A DNA stretch of 64,000 bases from Isoetes taiwanensis (GCA_021234155.1 JAJEKV010000426.1:144553-208552); one strand, 5' to 3'. Positions 44,898-56,749 are shown, counted from the first letter of the stretch. The notes: generated by a model not told the origin, from the letters alone. Made by a program: numbers and translations.

Positions 44898-46458
44898 TAA
44901 AGTGGTGCGTTTGCCGGGAGAAGCAAAGATTCTATTAGCATTATATTCAAGAAAAAAAAACCTTTACCATGAAATCACCGGTATTTGGAAATATCTTTGC
45001 GTAAGTTGTAATATTTGTAATGAGTATTGCTTCTTTCAAAATCAAACAAGACATGCAACATAGAGGTATGGATTTGATTTTTTAGCGAGGAAAATATACT
45101 TGAAGATAAAACGACCTGTTCTTCCTTTACCGCCCAAAAGTTTGAACGTAATGCCCGTGAATGCTTAAATCTTGTTGTGGATTTCACCGTAAAATGTAAG
45201 AAGAAAATCGTAAGGTTCATTCAAAGATCCATATTCTCATAAACAAATGCTTGTATATATCTCGTGCAATACAAATTATCCACATCACGTGCAAAATAAA
45301 TCTTAATGCCATTGCTTCGTCTATAGTCGGCCAAATCGTGCTCCAACCCGCGGTGCAATCCCCTCGTGGAACACCGTTGCCTTATGCCATACTCGGATCT
45401 TTTACCATCCGCCATAGCCGTGGTTTGCTTTCCGCCACTACCCAACTTCGCCTCCGTTCCTTTCGCCCATGATCCCGCTTGAATGCTCGAGCCATTCCTT
45501 TGCCTACTTTCCCTTTTCCGCCATATCTAAGATCAGGTGATCCATCGCCTTCTACAGATCCGCCATGCCCTAATCGGCCTGGCCACAAGACAGATCCGAT
45601 GCCCTAAAACGGCGCTGTTCAGTAGCAAGGAAAAAAAAGGAAATGAAAAGAAAAAATCAAGAATGATCGAAAGCGGTGTTATAGGAAAAATCAAAATCTT
45701 TTTGCCTCATAATCGTGCACATGGCATGATGGATAAATTGTGTGGCAATCAACCCGCCGGATCATGAGTTCAAGTCGGTGAAGACATGCTTTTCTCCAAC
45801 ATAAATTTGTGTATTATTGAAGATAGCTTTTTGAAGACCAAATCCTAGCATCACATGGAACATAATATTTTTGAAGATGTTATCCTATTATGAAATTGAA
45901 TATAAGCTTTATGCAAGAGATGGATATCCCATATATTTATTTCTCGAGAGAAGTTATAAAAACTCCAAAATCTTTGAAGACCAAATGATGTTAAAGCTAT
46001 TATCTATTGTTGGAAGATCGTGTTCTCTCAAGATATTGAAGTTCAAGTATTAAGATGAAGACACATTGGTTGGTATTTTGCTTTTGCAATTTATGGAAGT
46101 CTAATATTTAAGTTATTCAATATTTGAAGGCATTTGTGGAAGTCGTACAAGTTTTCTATTTTATCTTTTCTCATGTTGTGGAGAGGGGATGAAGCGCCAT
46201 CCCAAGGCAGAAGAGCGAGGTTGCCACTGACCTGGATGGGACTTGCCACCCTATAATTGATGAAGTGATGTTAGAAGTTTTTAGTATTTTTTTCCTTGGA
46301 AGACTTCTATAGATGTTTTTGAAGGCTTGAAGACATTTGGACATTGGATTTTTGTTAAGTTGTGATGCTATTTAGAGGACCAAGTTGAAGACATGAAGAT
46401 CGAAGAAAAGATTTTTGAAGAATTCATCGGGACGATGAATAATCTTGGGGGGGAATAA
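44898..46458 (+). other. First internal region of the three-LTR element
   Basis: Non-coding. It aligns with 47035-48670, with many substitutions and small gaps in its first half and near-identity from about 45780 on. Confidence 0.8.
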
Positions 46459-47034
46459 TGTTGTGCGTTTTTTCTTGACTATTTTTTCATGATGTGCTTA
46501 AATTAGTGAAATGTGTGCATAAATGGAGAACAATATGGGTGTAATATGGAGAAAATGTAAAAAATGTGAAAATATTAGGGATGAAGCATTTATGATGTAT
46601 TGAAGTTGAACTTATGGACTTGAAGGTGTATAAAAGTCCTTTTCAATGGTTAAAGCATGGGGTTGAGGTGGCGCAATCCTAGGAGACATGTAAGTTATTG
46701 GAGATCTAATGGTGGAGATTGCTTAAAGATGAATGGAGGAGATTTGATGTGTAAGTTTAAGAGGAGGGGTACGTCTCCTCATTCTCTCTCTCTCACTCTT
46801 GGAGTTTTCTTGAAGATCTATTGTAGAGTGCATCTTCCATGGAAGAAATAAATGAAAATGATGAGGATGAACCTCCTGATTTAAGAGTATGTGATTTGTA
46901 TGTGATTATTCATCTTCAGAAGTTTGCTTGATTTCTTGCTAGTAGAATGGGATGCAATCCATTGCATATACATTTTGAAAAACAACAATTTAAAATACCT
47001 ACTTGATTTGGTCCTTTCTTTACGTTGGATTACA
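46459..47034 (+). repeat. LTR 2 (middle) of the three-LTR element
   Basis: 576 bases. It carries a changed and longer segment near 46970-47010 (GAAAAACAACAATTTAAAAT) absent from LTRs 1 and 3, plus point differences such as TTAAGAGTATG. Confidence 0.9.
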
Positions 47035-48670
47035 TAAAGTGAATTTATAGTGCTCCATACTCGATTTATGGCTGCTAATGGAGAAGCTGAATTTGCATAG
47101 AATGTGCTGCCCAATTCTATTAGCATTATATTCAAGAAAAACATAAAGTGCCTTTACCATGAAATCATTCAAGAAAAAGCCTTTATTTGGAAAATATCTT
47201 GCAGAAGTTCAGAATATTTGTAATGAGTATTGCTTCTTTCAAAATCAAACAAGACATGCAACATAGAGGTATGGATTTGATTTTTAAGCAGAGGAAAATA
47301 TACTTGAAGATAAAAACGATCTGTTCTTCCTTTACCTGGCCAGTAAAGCTTGAACAGAATGCCTGTGAATGCTTAAATCTTGTTGTGGATTTTCCGTAAA
47401 ACGTAAGAAGAAAAGCGTAAGGTTCATTTCAAGATCCATATTCTCATAAACAAATGCTTGTATATATCTCTGTGCAATACAAATTATCCACATCCTGTGC
47501 AAAATAAATCTTAATGCCATTGCTTCGTCTATAGTCGGCCAAATCGTGCTCCAACCCGTGTGCAATCCCTGTGAACACTGTTGCCTTATGCCATACTCAG
47601 ATCTTTTACCATCTGCCATAGCCGTGTTTGCTTTCCGCCACTACCCAACTCGCCTCCGTTCCTTTCTGCCCATGATCCTGCTGAATGCTCTGAGCCATTC
47701 CTTTGCCTACTTTCCCCTTCTGCCATATCTAAGATCAGGTGATCCATCGCCTTTCTGAGATCCGCCATGCCCTAATCGCCCGGCCGGCCACAAGACGGAT
47801 CCGATGCCCTAAAAACGGCGGCTTTGTTCAGTAGCAAGAAAAAAAAAAAGGAAATGAAAAGAAAAAAATCAAGAATGATCGAAAGCAGGTTATAGGAAAA
47901 ATCAAAATCTTTTTGCCTCATAATCGTGCACATGGCATGATGGATAAATTGTGTGGCAATCAACTGCCAGATCATGAGTTCAAGTCCAGGTGAAGACATG
48001 CTTTTCTCCAACATAAATTTGTGTATTATTGAAGATAGCTTTTTGAAGACCAAATCCTAGCATCACATGGAACATAATATTTTTGAAGATGTTATCCTAT
48101 TATGAAATTGAATATAAGCTTTATGCAAGAGATGGATATCCCATATATTTATTTCTCGAGAGAAGTTATAAAAACTCCAAAATCTTTGAAGACCAAATGA
48201 TGTTAAAGCTATTATCTATTGTTGGAAGATCGTGTTCTCTCAAGATATTGAAGTTCAAGTATTAAGATGAAGACACATTGGTTGGTATTTTGCTTTTGCA
48301 ATTTATGGAAGTCTAATATTTAAGTTATTCAATATTTGAAGGCATTTGTGGAAGTCGTACAAGTTTTCTATTTTATCTTTTCTCATGTTGTGGAGAGGGG
48401 ATGAAGCGCCATCCCAAAGCGTAAGAGGCGAGGTTGCCACTGACCTGGATGGGACTTGCCACCCTATAATTGATGAAGTGATGTTAGAAGTTTTTAGTAT
48501 TTTTTCCTTGGAAGACTTCTATAGATGTTTTTGAAGGCTTGAAGACATTTGGACATTGGATTTTTGTTAAGTTGTGATGCTATTTAGAGGACCAAGTTGA
48601 AGACATGAAGATCGAAGAAAAGATTTTTGAAGAATTCATCGGGACGATGAATAATCTTGGGGGGGAATAA
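47035..48670 (+). other. Second internal region of the three-LTR element
   Basis: Non-coding counterpart of 44898-46458, ending in the same G-rich polypurine tract before LTR 3. Confidence 0.8.
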
Positions 48671-49229
48671 TGTTGTGCGTTTTTTCTTGACTATTTTTTC
48701 ATGATGTGCTTAAATTAGTGAAATGTGTGCATAAATGGAGAACAATATGGGTGTAATATGGAGAAAATGTAAAAAATGTGAAAATATTAGGGATGAAGCA
48801 TTTATGATGTATTGAAGTTGAACTTATGGACTTGAAGGTGTATAAAAGTCCTTTTCAATGGTTAAAGCATGGGGTTGAGGTGGCGCAATCCTAGGAGACA
48901 TGTAAGTTATTGGAGATCTAATGGTGGAGATTGCTTAAAGATGAATGGAGGAGATTTGATGTGTAAGTTTAAGAGGAGGGGTACGTCTCCTCATTCTCTC
49001 TCTCTCACTCTTGGAGTTTTCTTGAAGATCTGTTGTAGAGTGCATCTTCCATGGAAGAAATAAATGAAAATGATGAGGATGAACCTCCTGATTTACGAGC
49101 ATGTGATTTGTATGTGATTATTCATCTTCAGAATTTTGCTTGATTTCTTGCTAGTAGAATGGGATGCAATCCATTGCATATACTTTGCAAGCTGCTTCTG
49201 CTTTGGTCCTTTCTTTCTGTTGGATTACA
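48671..49229 (+). repeat. LTR 3 of the three-LTR element
   Basis: 559 bases, nearly identical to LTR 1, followed by the ATTCT duplication. Confidence 0.92.
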
Positions 49230-49392
49230 ATTCTTCCTAACTTAGCATTATTATACTTGCCGCTCTAAGGATTTGAATTTTTTTTTCCAAATTTTCGAGG
49301 TTCACACTTGGGTTGCAATTCCCAAGACTAGAAGTCTACTGTTAGTTCTAACAGGGAATGGTCAGTGCCCGATCTTTGTCTACCAAGATCAT

Positions 49393-49404
49393 GCTTTGAT
49401 ACCA
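49393..49404 (-). other. Primer-binding site of the chromovirus
   Basis: The minus strand reads TGGTATCAAAGC, one base from the initiator tRNA-Met site TGGTATCAGAGC, separated from the LTR end by one base. Confidence 0.85.
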
Positions 49405-49405
49405 C

Positions 49406-51020
49406 TGTGACGTCCCCTATTTCTACGATGCTCCCATCGTATCAGAAGGCGGAGTTCATCCCCCTGGAAGCCAAACTGACAGGGCCATCCACCTGACACC
49501 AATCCTAGATACTAGATCAATGAGGAAGAATGGATGGGTCATTTGCCCCGTCTTCTCTCGGGACCGTCCTAGCTGCGGAAGCGTGAGTAAACATAAGCAC
49601 ATGACATCAATATAGCAACAGAGTCACCTCGAAGGGTGACTACACCATAATATACATGTAATAGCACATCAATAACATCATCACCGTCCTAGCTGCAGAA
49701 GCGTGAATAAACATAAGCACATGACATCAATATAGCAACACCACAACATAACATATGTAATAAAAACATCAGTAGCATCAACATACGGGGAATCCTACCC
49801 AAGGCTCAGACTCATGGGGGGTCGACTAACGGCTTGGGTCTCCAGAAGTCAATGCAGACAGAATTCATGGCAAATGGATTGGGCTGGCATAAGAACATGG
49901 CTGTTGGGTAGTCCACTCCATCCGCCCCTGCCGCGCACACTTTGCAGAGTTGGTTGAAGAGTCTTGGGACTGGACCGTAGCCTGCCGGGTGCATAGCCAA
50001 AGGGCTACTGCTGGATTGCATCTCCCTAGTCCCGATGAGGCAGGAGGAGAGTCTCCTCCCCTCCAGAGGCATGCATGCCCATCACAGGCGACTAGAGGGC
50101 CACTGCTCATATTCGACTTGAACCTCATTGAAGGTGACGCATCACCCAAGAGGTGTCGAGCTCATGCCTTGCCCACACGCAGTGGCAAACCATTTAGCCT
50201 AGCTAGCTTAGATCCCCTGTAGGCTTTACACACTAGATGGATCAATCAGTGATGGGACATGTCCCCCTTGTTCCACCGGTCTAGCCCTGCCACCCACAAC
50301 CAGGCGGGCTCTTGTACTAATTGGGAATTAATGAGGTTATCTAGGATCATCTGCTACTGAAGGTTTCAGGGTCTCTACCCCCCTTCCCACATACACAGGA
50401 GAGCATAGAATGGAACATCATCATCATCCAGAACTGAAATACTGAATAAGATCTAATCTATCTTACCTAAACATACAAGGTTAGGTTCTTTCGTTACGGC
50501 TGGTGATCTTAGGATCTACAAGGCTGATAGGACTGATCTAACATACTATCCTAACCGGGCTAAGAGGCAGCTTTGCACAATAGAATCGCAGGTTACCTGA
50601 TCCTTGACTAGCTCCATCTCCCTGAATCGCATCCATGCTCTTGTTCTTGCTGAAGACAGCTGCCCTTGATAAATCTAATGTGCAAAGGCGGCTCAGCGGC
50701 GCCTGGCAATGCGGAATGGCAGTTTGCCTTGGCCGGAATGGCTCAGGGAAGCCCAAAATGCGAAAGGGAAAAGGTTTAGGGTTTCCCCTTTGGTTCCTTA
50801 TATATGAACTTTTAGGGTTAGGTTAGAAGGGGCCAAATGGGGTATTGCCACTTGGCAAGGGGGTTTTAATTGCATGTGTTTAATATACATGCGCAACATA
50901 CGAGGTTGCCCCCTAGGTGCAACCCTTTACTGCTCTCAAGTACTTGTCGTGGTGACATGTACGTGTGACGTGGCAGTATAATATACGTATTTGGATCGTA
51001 TGTTTTACGAGAACGTCACA
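49406..51020 (-). repeat. 5' LTR of the chromovirus
   Basis: It runs from TGTGACGTCC to GAACGTCACA. It is longer than the 3' LTR partly because of a tandem duplication near 49560-49745 (the CCTAGCTGC..GAAGCGTGA..AAACATAAGCACATGAC block appears twice). Confidence 0.9.
50772..50822 (-). promoter_or_regulatory. LTR promoter region: TATATA flanked by telobox-like motifs
   Basis: The plus strand shows GGTTTAGGGTTTCCCC, then CCTTATATATGAAC, then TTTTAGGGTTAGG. On the element's strand this is a TATA-like CATATATAAGG between telobox-type sequences. The layout resembles the two internal promoters. Confidence 0.5.
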
Positions 51021-51699
51021 TGTCTCCTCTCAAGCACAACTGATAAGGCTTGAAGACCTAATATATAATTGATGGAAATTATCAAAATAATATAAGAGTA
51101 AATTCATGGTTACATTCTGATAGCCTAACCCAGAGTCTTTGAATTTATTACACACCCGAGAAATTGCTTGCAACTTCAGAAATTATGTTTTATTTGGCAG
51201 CAACAGTAATAGCAGGAGCTTCTGTATCATGTGGAAAAATTGTGATGCAATCAAACCTGTTGTAGGAAATGCACTTGAGCATCGTATGAAAACTATGAGT
51301 GGCGGAATATTGGGTATACACCTGTTACCTAGACTTGAACATCATGTGAAAAATTATGATACAGTTAAACCTGTCACAGGAAGTGCTGATTTGAAATTGA
51401 CAAATTCCAGAAGCTCTTAACTCAAACCCTAAGAATATCTTTAAACATAAAAGAGCATGACTGGAAGCTAAGGAAATTAAATATTAAAGACATCCAACAT
51501 CCTTAACTTATGTGTTGAGAGCAGGATGACCAATCTAAATAAAGCATGATTGAGGTACAATATGTAGCAAAATAACAAGGGGTTCCAGGGGGATTTGATA
51601 TGGATGTAAACATTACAATTCCTGAAACTATAGACCATACACCCCCAAAAAATTGAATAAGTTGTTATAAAAAAAAACATAGATTCAAGATAAAAAATA
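51021..51699. other. Outer flank right of the gypsy element
   Basis: Begins with TGTCT (51021-51025), the right target duplication. A frame at 51139-51420 contains a degenerate internal direct repeat (CATGTGGAAAAATTGTGATGCAATCAAACCTGT and a later relative). No gene is recognised. Confidence 0.45.
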
Positions 51700-51890
51700 A
51701 TCACATTAACTCACTGGGTATATTGGTTAAAGTAGTCTTATTAGGACACTGAGTTATTTTGGTAGAGGTTCGAGCCCTCGTATTTCATATTCTAAAATCT
51801 TAGGCAAAGACGTATAGAGGTTCGATATTCCCCTCAAGACCTTAGGGGAAATCGTATTTCATATTTCAAAATCATAGGCGCCTCCAATCA
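51700..51890 (+). repeat. Possible tRNA-derived SINE
   Basis: TATTGGTTAAAGTAG (A-box-like, 51721) and GGTTCGAGCCCT (B-box, about 51767) are spaced as in a tRNA-type RNA polymerase III promoter, followed by a non-tRNA body. A second weaker GAGGTTCGATATTCC occurs near 51808. No poly-A tail or target duplication was confirmed. Confidence 0.35.
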
Positions 51891-54800
51891 TAAATGACTA
51901 TAAGTGAAACGAGAGGCGGCCAGAGGCCCCAACATATGATCTGGGTCGTAGGATCGACGAATCCAACGACTGTGGTAGTCCAGGGTGCACCTCGTTTAGA
52001 ATATGCAAGCCAAAGCTCAATACAATGTTGGAAAGGACATGAATATCCTTTGAATTAGTTCCAGAATGCATAAGAGCTTGAACTGTTTTCTGAAGCAACA
52101 GTAATAGCAAAGACTTCTGTTGTGAGCAGCAGAATATCTAATATACTTGTTGTCTGCACTTGAGCATCACGTGCAAACAATAGTAGCAGAATATTATTTG
52201 TTATCTGCAATTGAGCATACGCAAACTGTGATACAATTAAACTTGTTGCAGGAACACACACTTAAAATCAAGTACAATCCAAGACCTCAAAAACCCTAAG
52301 AATCTTCATAAGCATAAGAGAGCACGACTGAAGCTAAGAAAACTATTAAAGGCATATTCAACATCCTTACCTGCATTTTGAGAGCAGGACGGTCATGCCA
52401 TAGAATCAACATTTTATGCTTGCACTTTGTTGGTGGCAAATATTTGCCTAAATCAAGTTGCATTAAGATTGAGCTAGAATGGAAGCAAAAGCTCAACAAA
52501 TGTTGGAGTAGACGGGAATGCCCTTAGAGCCAGAGCCACAATACATGAGCCCTTGAACTGCAAAACAACACTTAGCAAAGGTATTTCATTGGCTAAAAAG
52601 CAGAAAACATTGGCCTCATAGAGACGTGAAGGGGCTGAGAACATGTTACCTTTTGCATTTTTGCATAAACTTTGTTCCAACATCAAGTCGACCTACGGCA
52701 GATGATCTAGAATGCCCTTGATCATGTTCATATGGAGTTCAATAATGCTGGAACATTCTCAAACAGTTTTAATATGCTTGTTCTTGATATGTAGCACAAA
52801 AGGCAGGATATGATCCTCCATAACCACTGTGGCACAAAAACTCATGGAGCTCCAACATTTTCTTGTATCATTCAAGTAGAAAAATGAAGATGCCAGGTTG
52901 TATGCTTTTGACTATTGCCATTTGCTGAATGCCCCATAAATGTTTTAACAATGTTTAATGAAATAGCTAGAAAACCTTATTCAAATACAATGAGTTTGCT
53001 AAGGAGATTGGATAGAATGAAACAGCTAGAAAACTTGATTCAAACACAATAAGTCAACTCAGGGGACTGAGGTCCTGACTTGATTTAGAATGTTATCTAA
53101 AGGATTACAAAAAAAATCTTGATTTTATTGCAAAAGAGATAAGAAATCTCCTCATTTGGAAATTACGGATCCAAGATTCTGCATCTGAAGATTGTAAAGC
53201 CTCCAAACCCCTGAGTGTTGCTAAGAATCAGTTCTAGCACAGATAAAGAATAACCTCTGTTCCTAAAAAATAATAGTAGAAAATGATTAAATGTGCACAT
53301 AAACATCTGAAATGTTGACGTGTCAGTTACAATATGAATTTAAAATCAAACAGCTAGATTCAAACTTGAGGAAAACCACCACAATTCATGAATATAGTGT
53401 AGAAGCCACCGGAAGAAAAATATCTAGCTAGAGGTAATTTGAATGCATAGTAGTTGGATTTGGATGGGAAAGGTTCTTCTACTTGCAAACAAGTCATCAA
53501 GTGCTTTAGGTCTGATTTATCTAGATTATGAACTAAAAAAATCAGGCAAGAAGACTGTATGGCTTTTTGGCATGTGTTGCAAGTTTGCAATACCTATAGG
53601 ACGCTAAAGAACCACGAAGGTGAAGGCGGCCCATTGTGTATAATCCGGGAGCTTTGCTTTTGCAATAGCTAAGGCTTACCAAATCCAAAGCTACTTTGGC
53701 AACAAAAACTCTATTGCATAGTCCATGAGCAGAGGTGCATAGAAAGAAGGAAAGGTGTCCTGTTAAAGCAATTGCCTGTATTCCAGAAAAAAAGGAAAAG
53801 ATTTTACCTTAAGGTTCCTTTGCTTCGCAACTCCTCTGCTTCAGTGATTTCAACTTCTTTGTTGATAAATAGCCAATTACATCTTCATATTAAAGCTGAA
53901 GCAAGTATTTCGAAACTGGAAAATGCAAAACAATATGCAAGGTGAAGTTAATCACAGAACCAGAAGCCTTTTTGCAGCCTGTTAATGCCAAAAAAGGGTA
54001 TAAGCGAAGGGCTTTAAAAGAGATACAAAGACACTGCAAGATATTCTTATTAATATTGTTCTATCTATTGAATAGAAAATTAGAGACAAACACAAAAAAC
54101 TGCACAAAGCTGCAAGACCAAATCAATCCAATTGCAAAGTCACAATCGTCGCTGCAGCTTTTGTGCAAATAAAGATTTAAGAAAACCTTGGGCTTTCCAC
54201 ATGTGGTGGTAGTTCCACATGTTATTCTATTCTCACCAGCCATGTCACTATTTGTACCTTGAATAAAAAGTTAAGCAAAGAAAAAATTATGAGCCACAAA
54301 GTACAAACAAAAGATAACAAAAAGAACACACAGCAAATAGTACCTTGTGAGAAACACTCTAAAATAAGATTGTTACAAAATTGAAAATGACATCTCATTT
54401 GAGATAAGCGTTTTACATATATGACATTGGCATGGCAGTTGGCTTGGCAATACAATAATAGAAAAAACTAACCTAAACAAATTTGATATGCCATGACAAT
54501 GACATTCTATAGTTTTATATCTTTTTAAAATAGTTAAAGCTATAACAGGACAATCATATTCGATAGTTTATATGTTGATAAATAGTTAAAGCTAAGTGAG
54601 AATGACATTCTATATGTCTATAGAAAATGGCTAAAGTAAGCGTTGAAGTTTTGAGAAGAAGAAGCATACCTTATTTATCACTCTTACATTGACGCTTTGC
54701 CCACGAAAAAGTATTTCACAACCTCATACATAATAGGCCCTGTTACAACAGGGACTCAACACTTGTATATTTCCTTATATCAAGCTCTATTTTACTCTTA

Positions 54801-55009
54801 CATCAAGCTCTAGAGGGGTTCTTGTAGATAAGTAGGGCTAGGTAGTTCTATAGCATAGGCAATGAGAATAAAAGACTCCAAGATTTTTTCCCTTTCATTT
54901 TTGTGGGAAAAAATGGGTCATTAAGTGCCATTTTTTCTTTCGAGAGGCGGGAGAATTCCGTTTTGTCTAATTTTTGGGTCAGGAGTGAATTCGATGAATT
55001 GCCAATTCG
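51891..55009. other. Intergenic, no gene recognised
   Basis: Near 52060-52350 and 52500-52560 phrases such as CTTGAGCATCACGTGCAAAC and AGAATTCATAAGCATAAGAG-like blocks recur from 51180-51450, suggesting an old, diverged repeat family. Open frames lack known motifs. Confidence 0.4.
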
Positions 55010-55165
55010 GACGGCCTTTTTGTCAATGTATGGGGGAAGGGTAGTTGGGACCACTTTCCGGGTGTCCGGTGGGGTCCCGCGACCGGCGGTAGCCGGGAGC
55101 GGGTCACCGGCACCCGGAAAGTGGGACCAACTCCCCTTCCCCCACAATATTGAAATAGGGGAGAC
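55010..55165. mobile_element. Hairpin element (MITE-like), GC-rich
   Basis: Arms GGGGGAAGGGTAGTTGGGAC and ACTTTCCGGGTGTCCGG (left, about 55032-55070) pair with ACCCGGAAAGTGGGACCAAC and TCCCCTTCCCCC (right, about 55107-55142). A GC-rich loop separates them, and pairing extends weakly outward (TCAATGTATGG with its complement in CACAATATTGA). GC content contrasts sharply with the flanks. There is no coding content. Confidence 0.6.
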
Positions 55166-55240
55166 TTTTTTTTTTCTCCCCCTTTTGCCTTTTTGGGTTG
55201 CCCCTAGGGGGGCAAACCCTTGTTTATGTGGGCTTTTGGT

Positions 55241-55276
55241 ATATCCTAGGTATATGCTAGAATATACCTAGGATAT
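55241..55276. repeat. Perfect 15-bp inverted repeat
   Basis: ATATCCTAGGTATAT, spacer GCTAGA, ATATACCTAGGATAT. The AT-rich arms could form a cruciform. Confidence 0.85.
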
Positions 55277-56150
55277 GCTGTGACACAAGCTAATTGGCTC
55301 ATGCCCTTGTGATACGTTTTTGTAGACGTTGTGCAACTTTTCTGCTTTTTTTGCCTCCAATATGATGTGATATTTTAGCTGGTTGCAACCATTTGACAAA
55401 CAGGCATTCATACGAAAAAAACGCTGTTCAGTTCCACATGGAGTCATAGAAAGTAGCTCCATGTTTCTGTGAAAACCAGTTAAAGTTGTGTTTAGACCCC
55501 TATGATGATACTCTACCAAACTATTTGGTTGGTGGATTGATATGTCTTACCATAACAAGAGGCGACACATTAGGTTTGAGTTGATATGATATCTCCCTTC
55601 ATGCGGCAACATAAAAGCACGCATTGGCAAGTCGCATAAATGGCTTTTTTTTGCACTATTTACCCACTCAAATACCCGAAAATCGTCAGCGATGCGCAAT
55701 GTGTTACTTAAAGAACCTATCCGATTCAAAACTCTCTCCCCGCAACCTTCAAAAGCTTTGGTACCGCATGGGGATCCACTAACATCGATTAAGGATACAA
55801 GGCATACGGAGTTTGCTAAAGCCGCGTCTATAAAAGATCTCTTACGTGCTTACCATCTCATGAACTGGCTGGCGAGGCTCATCTGGGTGTTCTCTGTAAA
55901 TACATTTCATACATCCTGATGAACTAACTGACAGATCATCTTGATGTTTTTTAACATCATCATTCATCAACCAATGATGCGCAAACAATTATGTCACCTA
56001 TATTATGACATCCCAATAGAATACATGATTAGAACTTCGGAAGAAACCTACACGAGAGTAAGTGTTCTTTGCCGACCTCTAATCTCTCAAACGAACACAA
56101 TATTGCCGCCATCTTGTCACAAAAGTCGATGGACACCTTCTTGCGATTGA
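55277..56150. other. Unresolved, possible degraded coding sequence
   Basis: Overlapping frames on both strands (55268-55519 and 55547-55729 minus, 55692-55919 plus) without recognisable motifs. The minus-strand frames could belong to the gene remnant just downstream. Confidence 0.3.
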
Positions 56151-56159
56151 TTTGATTGT

Positions 56160-56740
56160 GCATTAGAGTCTTCACCTCTCTCTATCAGAAGCTGGAGCAA
56201 TTTGTCTGGAGCTCCATCTCGTAGACACCGGTCTGCAAAAGCAAGTGCGTCCACCAGCTTTCCATCATCATCCATCAACCTACATAGCTTGATTATTAAA
56301 AATAAGCATCAACTTGAAGTTTTTGCATGTTTAGACATTATTACAAACCTCTGTAAATGATCTTCATACAATTGTTCATCTTCCCAGTCCAGTAGAATTG
56401 AACATGGTTTAGTTAGTACTAAATTTGATGATGTTTTCTTGGTCTTATAGGAGCTTATTTCCGTGTTCAGTTCATTAATCAAGAAGCTAGCCCCATCCTC
56501 CTCCTCTGATTCTATCTCAACCCGACTTCACGGGGCTTCATGGAAAAGGTCCTACCAGCAATGATATCATCTCCTCTTGTGTCAGATTTCTTTAAAGGAA
56601 GTGCTGATTTGTAGAAGCGCTGAAGGTTAGCCTGCATCTGAATCCATCGTTGTAAAGTAGGAAGCCTGACCAGAGATATTTGGATATGTGTAGTTTGCTT
56701 CAAGTTTGCTTTGGTGTCCCAGGTTATGACCACAGTGGCT
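56160..56740 (-). pseudogene. Remnant of a plant host gene, unidentified
   Basis: Minus-strand patches look like conserved protein: VRLPTLQRWIQMQANLQRFY (about 56680), then, after a frame change, EEEDGASFLINELNTEISSY, CSILLDWEDEQLYEDHLQRL and, after a likely intron near 56290-56345, LMDDDGKLVDALAFADRCLR with DGAPDKLLQLLIERGED. The blocks read like exons of a large helical protein; a spatacsin-like C-terminal region is one guess I cannot verify. Breaks and short length suggest a fragment. Confidence 0.4.
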
Positions 56741-56749
56741 TAAGTAGTC

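Larger units (their letters stand above)
44339..49229 (+). mobile_element. Non-coding LTR element with three LTRs (tandem dimer)
   Basis: Three copies of an LTR starting TGTTGTGCG and ending GGATTACA lie at 44339-44897, 46459-47034 and 48671-49229, separated by two related internal regions of about 1.56 and 1.64 kb. The whole is flanked by ATTCT (44334-44338 and 49230-49234). A G-rich polypurine tract (TTGGGGGGGAATAA) precedes the second and third LTRs. A degenerate primer site (TGGTGCGTTTGCCGGG) follows the first. No gag or pol is present, so it is non-autonomous. The outer LTRs are nearly identical to each other; the middle one is more diverged. Confidence 0.92.
8380..51020 (-). mobile_element. 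Ty3/gypsy chromovirus carrying a histone H3-like gene, split by nested insertions
   Basis: Both ends carry copies of one LTR starting TGTGACGTCC (8380) and ending GAACGTCACA (51020). The flanks are TGTTT on the left and TGTCT on the right, a 5-base target duplication with one transition. The minus-strand order is LTR, PBS, H3-like gene, gene X, gag, protease, integrase, chromodomain, LTR. Subtracting the copia (17.75 kb), hAT (8.7 kb) and three-LTR (4.9 kb) insertions leaves about 11.3 kb. Integrase type and C-terminal chromodomain place it among chromoviruses. RT and RNase H are deleted, and every gene has stops or frameshifts, so this copy cannot move on its own. Confidence 0.88.

Noticed and set aside
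44537-49063. A 64-codon frame found three times (44537, 46657, 48869)
   Set aside because: It is inside the LTR copies and repeats only because the LTR does; no known motif or start context.
44339-49229. Satellite or tandem gene array
   Set aside because: Copies have LTR ends (TGT...ACA), polypurine tracts and one flanking ATTCT duplication, which define a retroelement.
51139-51420. Protein-coding gene
   Set aside because: The frame consists of an imperfect internal duplication of a non-coding-looking unit related to sequence near 52060-52300; no motif.
54903-55271. 122-codon frame across the GC-rich hairpin
   Set aside because: It is open because of the hairpin's composition; the opposite strand is also open and neither shows a domain.
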